From: Bog-756 sp049521915
Lineage (GTDB): Bacteria; Actinomycetota; Acidimicrobiia; Acidimicrobiales; RAAP-2
Direction of reading: 5' to 3'
Assembly: GCA_049521915.1 (NCBI GenBank)
Contig: JBEKOI010000128.1
Span: 1 to 10,628 of the forward strand
Length of the DNA: 10,628 nt
Position 1 is the first letter of the stretch. Every line of letters begins with the position of its first letter. The position numbers and the translations under genes are program-made. The notes under the pieces were generated by a model. The model ran no database searches. It saw only the letters and a list, made by a program, of their open reading frames with translations, and was not told where the DNA came from. Shown here in pieces: positions 7,169 through 10,628 of the stretch.

Positions 7169-8851
7169 TCAACCTGTGGCCAGACGGTAGCGCGCCTCGC
7201 CGGGCTCGACGACGATTGGGGATCCGACGAGCCCGGGGATGTCCATATGGCCCAGCGTGGCGGTGACCTCGTCGTCCGCCGGGGCGAGGGCCATGTGGCG
7301 ACCGTCGGGGAGACGGGCCAGCAGCGGCGCTCCGGTCGGCGCGCCCTGGTGGTCCCTGATCACCGTGGCGGCGATGACGGTAGCCGGGGTCGGCTCGGCC
7401 ACTTCGAGGGCCACCTCCACGGCGGTGGCGTCGATCTGGGATTGGGCCGTTGTGGTGTCACCCTGGTGGAATCCCGCCGGCGGGGGAGCCGTTCCGTAGA
7501 CCCCGATGGAGTGCTTGGTGACGAACCACCCGAGCCCGGTGGTCAGTCCCAGGCGGACCCCTGAGCTCCCGCCACCCCGGCCACCCCCGCCACTCCCGCC
7601 ACCCCGGCCACCCCGGCCACCCCGGCCACTCCCGCCACCCCCGCCACCCCGGCGAGGCGCCGACGCAGGATCTCGCAGGATGTCGGTCACGGTGGCGATA
7701 CTGTGGGTGGTGTAGTTGTTGCCCGGTCCGCCGAAGTAGGGAAGACCGCCGGTGACCGTGAGTCCTCGCGAGTCGTCCAACGCGATCCCGAGTGCGGCTG
7801 CGGCCAGCTCGACGGCCGAGGGGAAACACGAATAGATGTCGAGGACCTCGATGTCGTCGATCCCGACGCCGCCCGCCCCGATCCCGACGCCGCCCGCCCC
7901 GCCGCCGATCCCGACGCCGCCCCCGCGACCGGCTGCCGACGTCGCGGCCGCCAGCGCAGCCCTCCCCGCCGCGGCGATGGCGGGCGAACGACCCGGATCG
8001 GGTCGGGCCGTCGGGAACCGGACGTCCGTGATGTCGGCCCCCGACCAGACGAAGACGGCCCGATCGGCCACCCCGGCCCGACGGGCTTCGGCCAGGGAGC
8101 AGACCAGGAGGGCTGCCCCTTGGTCGGAGCCGAGGTAGGCGCACATCCACTTGGTGTAGGGGTCGCAGACGAGGCGATTGTCGGCGGACGGGGTGGCGAT
8201 GGCCGTCGCGGTTCGGGCCTGGTGGAACCAGGCGTAGGGATTGGCTGCGGCCACCTCGGTGAAGGGGGCCAGCAGCTCCCCCATGACCCGACGGTGCCCG
8301 GCGGCGTCGTGTCCGGCCCGCGCCGCCACCACGCTCTCGAACAGGGGGTAGACGTGCACGGGCAGGAGCAGCCCGATGGCGGCCTCTGCCGGACCGATCC
8401 CTGGGAGGTCATCGCCCACCACCGGATCCGGTGGGAGTTGGGTCCGACCCACCTCCGGGGGCATCCCCGCCGCCCGCCGGGCCCGGGACGACCGGATGGC
8501 CTCGGCGCCCGCGATCAAGGTGACCGAGAGGGCGCCTTCGGCGATGGCGCCGGCGGCCCGGTTGACCAGCCACTGCGGGCTGTTGCCCCCGATGGTCGTC
8601 ACCTCGCAGGCGTTGGGGCGGGCGCCGATCCGCTCGCCCAATTCGGTGGCCGGGGCCGGTCCGGAGCGGGACAGGATGTCCACCACCGACAGGCGGTCGA
8701 TCCTGTCCCGGAGGGCCGGAGCCGCGGCCAGCGCCTCTTCGGCCGCCCGGACCATCAGATCGACGGGCGTCACCAGTTCGGTGCGCTCGATGGACTGGCC
8801 CGACGCCACGACCACCGGAATGCGCTCGGGGTCGTAGGCGGTGGCGTTCAT
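7169..8851 (-). CDS. Thiolase-like protein, TLP1/acetyl-CoA acetyltransferase-like family, active Cys absent
   Basis: A 560-aa thiolase-fold protein. It opens ERIPVVVASGQ (9-19), as in thiolases. The nucleophile region reads TTIGGNSPQWLVN (85-97), so the usual Cys is not there. LDIYSCFPSAVELA (337-350) replaces NEAFA, TGGLPYFGGPGNNY (367-380) replaces the Gly-His motif region with His383 following, and VTKHSIGVYG replaces the second Cys loop. The C-terminal part (about 465-560) fits the extra domain of thiolase-like protein 1 relatives, a family known from mycobacteria. The function is probably not ordinary thiolysis. Two Gly-rich inserts (309-330 and 401-431) come from DNA repeats. ATG 8851 matches relatives' N-termini but lacks a ribosome-binding site. 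ATGs further up (8899) are in frame. Confidence 0.88.
   Translation of the reverse strand: MNATAYDPERIPVVVASGQSIERTELVTPVDLMVRAAEEALAAAPALRDRIDRLSVVDILSRSGPAPATELGERIGARPNACEVTTIGGNSPQWLVNRAAGAIAEGALSVTLIAGAEAIRSSRARRAAGMPPEVGRTQLPPDPVVGDDLPGIGPAEAAIGLLLPVHVYPLFESVVAARAGHDAAGHRRVMGELLAPFTEVAAANPYAWFHQARTATAIATPSADNRLVCDPYTKWMCAYLGSDQGAALLVCSLAEARRAGVADRAVFVWSGADITDVRFPTARPDPGRSPAIAAAGRAALAAATSAAGRGGGVGIGGGAGGVGIGAGGVGIDDIEVLDIYSCFPSAVELAAAALGIALDDSRGLTVTGGLPYFGGPGNNYTTHSIATVTDILRDPASAPRRGGGGGGSGRGGRGGRGGGSGGGGRGGGSSGVRLGLTTGLGWFVTKHSIGVYGTAPPPAGFHQGDTTTAQSQIDATAVEVALEVAEPTPATVIAATVIRDHQGAPTGAPLLARLPDGRHMALAPADDEVTATLGHMDIPGLVGSPIVVEPGEARYRLATG
7572..7652. repeat. 9-bp x 9 tandem repeat inside the thiolase-like gene
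   Basis: Nine contiguous 9-bp units of three types: A CCACCCCGG, B CCACCCCCG, C CCACTCCCG. The order is A-B-C-A-A-A-C-B-A, a mirror-symmetric arrangement. On the coding strand each unit gives three residues of Gly/Ser/Arg type, making the Gly-rich stretch at about residues 401-431. Nine bases keep the frame, so the copy number can change without breaking the gene. Confidence 0.92.
7859..7921. repeat. 21-bp tandem repeat inside the thiolase-like gene
   Basis: Two identical adjacent 21-bp units (7859-7879 and 7880-7900, beginning GATCCCGACGCCGCCC) are followed by a 6-bp GCCGCC spacer and a 15-bp partial third copy (7907-7921). They encode the repeat GAGGVGI at about residues 312-331, in frame. 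The exact identity suggests recent duplication. Confidence 0.9.
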
Positions 8852-8865
8852 CGGAGGAGGTGGAT

Positions 8866-8893
8866 TTGCCCGGCTCGGGGTGCAAGCTACCAT
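8866..8893 (+). promoter_or_regulatory. Candidate promoter for the GH1 gene
   Basis: TTGCCC (8866-8871), a 16-nt spacer and TACCAT (8888-8893) form a possible -35/-10 pair on the plus strand, about 105 bp upstream of the GH1 start. It overlaps the presumed leader of the divergent thiolase-like gene. A weak match only. Confidence 0.25.
8884..8889 (-). promoter_or_regulatory. Candidate -10 for the thiolase-like gene
   Basis: Minus-strand TAGCTT matches TANNNT and would start transcription about 26 nt before the ATG at 8851. It shares two bases with the plus-strand TACCAT. No -35 is evident. Confidence 0.25.
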
Positions 8894-8988
8894 CGCCATC
8901 CGTCAGGCACCGTCCGGATCGGGTGAGCCGCCGGGCGCCGGGTGGCTCGCTCCGCAGTGACGCACCACTGGATGAACCGCACTGGGAA

Positions 8989-8994
8989 AGGTGG
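8989..8994 (+). promoter_or_regulatory. Ribosome-binding site supporting the TTG start of the GH1 gene
   Basis: AGGTGG lies 5 nt before TTG 9000, a normal spacing. The alternative GTG at 8991 has only GGGAAA at too short a distance. Confidence 0.45.
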
Positions 8995-8999
8995 GGACG

Positions 9000-10568
9000 T
9001 TGTCCTCGATTGGTCAGCCACCGACGAGCGACGGCCCCGCCGTCGGCGGATCCACCCAGCCCTTCCTCTTCGGGGTGGCCACGGCGGGATTCCAGATCGA
9101 GGGCGGTTACAACGGTCCGGGCCAGGTGGCCAACAATTGGCTGGCCTGGGAGCAGGTGGGCCGGGTCGAGCCGTCGGGCAACGGCGTCGGCTTCTGGGAC
9201 CGGCCGGAGGAGGCACTTGACCGTGCCGCCGGCCTGGGCTGCAACAGCTTCCGGTTGAGCGTGGAGTGGGCCCGGGTGGTCCCTGACCCCGACGGTGTGG
9301 ACGGCGCCGCCCTGGAGCGGTACGCCTCCATCGTCCGGGCCTGCCTCGACCGCGGCCTCGAGCCGTTGGTCACCCTGCACCACTTCACCCATCCGGCGTG
9401 GCTGGGCGAGGACTTCTGGCTGCGGCCGGACGCCTCCCACCGGTACCGGGCCTGGGTGGAAGTGGCCGTCGAGGCACTGGCGCCCATGGTGCGTCACTGG
9501 GTCACCATCAACGAGATCAACGTCCTGGCCGTCGGGACCTGGTCGCTCGGGATGTTCCCGCCGGGGCGCCGGTTGGCTCTCGGGGATGTGGCCATCGCCG
9601 AGGACAACCTCCTCGCCGCCCATGTGGCCGGCTACGAAGTCATCCATCGGGCCCGGCCCGACGCCGTCGTCACCACCAACAACTCGTGCATGAGCATCTA
9701 CGAGTACGACCGGCTGCTCGTCGATGTGCTGCTGGCCCGCAGCATGGGGGTCGAACAGGACGAGGTCGGTGACTGGCTGGCCGAGCGCCGCGGCGAGCAC
9801 GACCGTGCCTTCCCGCCCGTGGGCGGGGTCGAGCGCCTGCTCCGCCGGTTCAGCGCGGCGATGTCGCCCTACGGGGCCGGCCGGGGGGGCGCCAGCCCCC
9901 GGTCCGGGTTCCCCCAGACCGGTCCTCCCGGAGCCGGCTCCCCTGGGACCGGTTCCCCCCGAACCGGAAGGCTGGTGCACGGCCTGCCCAACCGGGCGGT
10001 GAAGGCGGTCTACGAGAGCCCGCACGAGCGGACGCTCGACGCCATCGGCCTCGACTACTACGAGCCGGTGGCCTCCCGTCACTTCCGGCTGCCCGGGCGG
10101 CGGACGTCCGGCGGCCGCAACACGTCCCCGACCCGGGAACTGTGGGACGACGCGCCCGACCCGGCCGGGCTCACCCGCTGGCTCAGGGCCCAGGCCGCCC
10201 TCACCCCGGGGCTCCCCTTCTGGGTGGTGGAGAACGGAATGTGCAACCGGGTCACCCGGGGGCGGTCGTATCCCCGCCCGGACGGATGGGACCGTCCGCG
10301 CTACCTGCGGGAGAACATCGCCGCGGTGATGGCGGCGGTCGACGCGGGCGTCCCGGTCCAGGGGTACTGGCACTGGTCGCTGGTCGACAATTACGAATGG
10401 GGATCGTACGAGCCCCGATTCGGGATCTACGGGGTCGACCGCCACCACGGCGAGCACGGCATGGAATGGTTGGACACCGACTCGCTCGGGGACGACGCCG
10501 CCGGCGCCTACCGCCGGATCATCGCCGGCCTGCGGGCGGGAGACCGGTCGGTGCTCGGCGAGGGCTGA
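9000..10568 (+). CDS. Glycoside hydrolase family 1 (beta-glycosidase-like)
   Basis: Retaining beta-glycosidase of the (beta/alpha)8 fold, 522 aa against about 450 for typical GH1. The start TTG 9000 was chosen for its ribosome-binding site; GTG 8991 would add three residues. Visible GH1 landmarks: FLFGVATAGFQIEGG (22-36), NSFRLSVEWARV (82-93), LHHFTHPAWL (126-135), acid/base Glu172 in TINEINV (canonical NEP, here NEI), LDYYEPV (351-357), nucleophile Glu411 in WVVENGM, and YWHWSLVDNYEWGSYEPRFG (456-475). No signal peptide, so likely cytoplasmic, on an imported glycoside. The substrate is not deducible. Residues 293-325 are a low-complexity insert from a 15-bp repeat, and the last 30 residues are not conserved. 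The gene points away from the thiolase-like gene and seems to be a separate unit. Confidence 0.93.
   Translation: MSSIGQPPTSDGPAVGGSTQPFLFGVATAGFQIEGGYNGPGQVANNWLAWEQVGRVEPSGNGVGFWDRPEEALDRAAGLGCNSFRLSVEWARVVPDPDGVDGAALERYASIVRACLDRGLEPLVTLHHFTHPAWLGEDFWLRPDASHRYRAWVEVAVEALAPMVRHWVTINEINVLAVGTWSLGMFPPGRRLALGDVAIAEDNLLAAHVAGYEVIHRARPDAVVTTNNSCMSIYEYDRLLVDVLLARSMGVEQDEVGDWLAERRGEHDRAFPPVGGVERLLRRFSAAMSPYGAGRGGASPRSGFPQTGPPGAGSPGTGSPRTGRLVHGLPNRAVKAVYESPHERTLDAIGLDYYEPVASRHFRLPGRRTSGGRNTSPTRELWDDAPDPAGLTRWLRAQAALTPGLPFWVVENGMCNRVTRGRSYPRPDGWDRPRYLRENIAAVMAAVDAGVPVQGYWHWSLVDNYEWGSYEPRFGIYGVDRHHGEHGMEWLDTDSLGDDAAGAYRRIIAGLRAGDRSVLGEG
9906..9965. repeat. 15-bp x 4 tandem repeat inside the GH1 gene
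   Basis: Four in-frame 15-bp units (9906-9920, 9921-9935, 9936-9950, 9951-9965) encode GFPQT, GPPGA, GSPGT and GSPRT, a degenerate G-x-P-x-T repeat. It forms a flexible insert at residues 303-322, before the conserved LDYY strand, and so is unlikely to disturb the catalytic Glu residues directly. Confidence 0.85.
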
Positions 10569-10628
10569 GCGGACCGCTTCGTAGGCTGTGTCGCCGGTGT
10601 CGGTGCCGTGTCGTCGTCCGTGTCGGTC
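10569..10628. other. Short tail after the GH1 gene, no gene seen
   Basis: No gene is identifiable. It holds two GTGTCGGT copies (10597-10604 and 10620-10627) and a -10-like TAGGCT (10582-10587). The window ends here, so whether this is the start of a further repeat or a promoter cannot be told. Confidence 0.3.

Noticed and set aside
8860..9258. Plus-strand frame behind a strong GGAGGAGG ribosome-binding-like sequence
   Set aside because: Overlaps the GH1 gene out of frame with a composition-driven product. The GGAGGAGG is the complement of Pro codons at the thiolase-like 5' end.
8409..10457. 682-aa open frame on the minus strand across the GH1 gene and the thiolase-like 5' end
   Set aside because: It is antisense to a clear GH1 gene and its product is Arg/Pro/Gly/His-rich with no conserved motif. 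Long antisense frames are expected in very GC-rich genes.

Overview
The window is very GC-rich and almost fully coding. Most genes start with ATG, GTG or TTG behind purine-rich ribosome-binding sites. The block ctaC-ctaD-ctaF, with an actinobacterial-type short subunit IV, beside a Cys-less TLP1-like thiolase and a crotonase, suggests an actinobacterium. The Acidimicrobiia or a related lineage would fit, but this is inferred from gene style and not from a marker gene.

Layout. Nine of the ten genes lie on the minus strand. Read 5'->3' on that strand from about 8.85 kb, they are: a thiolase-like protein without the nucleophilic Cys (8851-7169), an enoyl-CoA hydratase/isomerase (7148-6378), a GC-rich tandem-repeat spacer, a small CopD-like four-helix membrane protein (6217-5768), TatA (5656-5357), an unrecognised membrane protein with a Gly/Thr tail (5337-4573), an alkylsulfatase-like metallo-beta-lactamase-fold hydrolase (4406-3054), and cytochrome c oxidase subunits II (ctaC, 2941-1943), I (ctaD, 1946-174) and IV (ctaF, from 177 off the left edge). 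A GH1 beta-glycosidase-like gene (9000-10568) is transcribed divergently on the plus strand. No stretch over 300 bases lacks a gene. No tRNA, rRNA, CRISPR array, transposase or phage gene was seen.

How the genes fit together. ctaC/ctaD/ctaF are translationally coupled through 4-base stop/start overlaps and encode an aa3-type terminal oxidase. TatA (protein export) and a CopD-like protein (possibly copper or heme related) lie just upstream and could serve respiratory-chain assembly, but that link rests on proximity only. The thiolase-like/crotonase pair looks like a lipid or acyl-CoA cassette.

The most distinctive signal is repeated expansion of short tandem repeats, several of them in frame inside otherwise conserved enzymes. 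They include a 9-bp x 9 array and a 21-bp array in the thiolase-like gene, a 15-bp x 4 array in the GH1 gene, a 6-bp array in the membrane protein, and a 24-bp tandem plus an 18-bp dispersed repeat between genes. A second point of interest is a Glu-to-Gln change at the CuA/Mg-bridging position of CtaC. I see no clear evidence of a wholly new multi-gene system.
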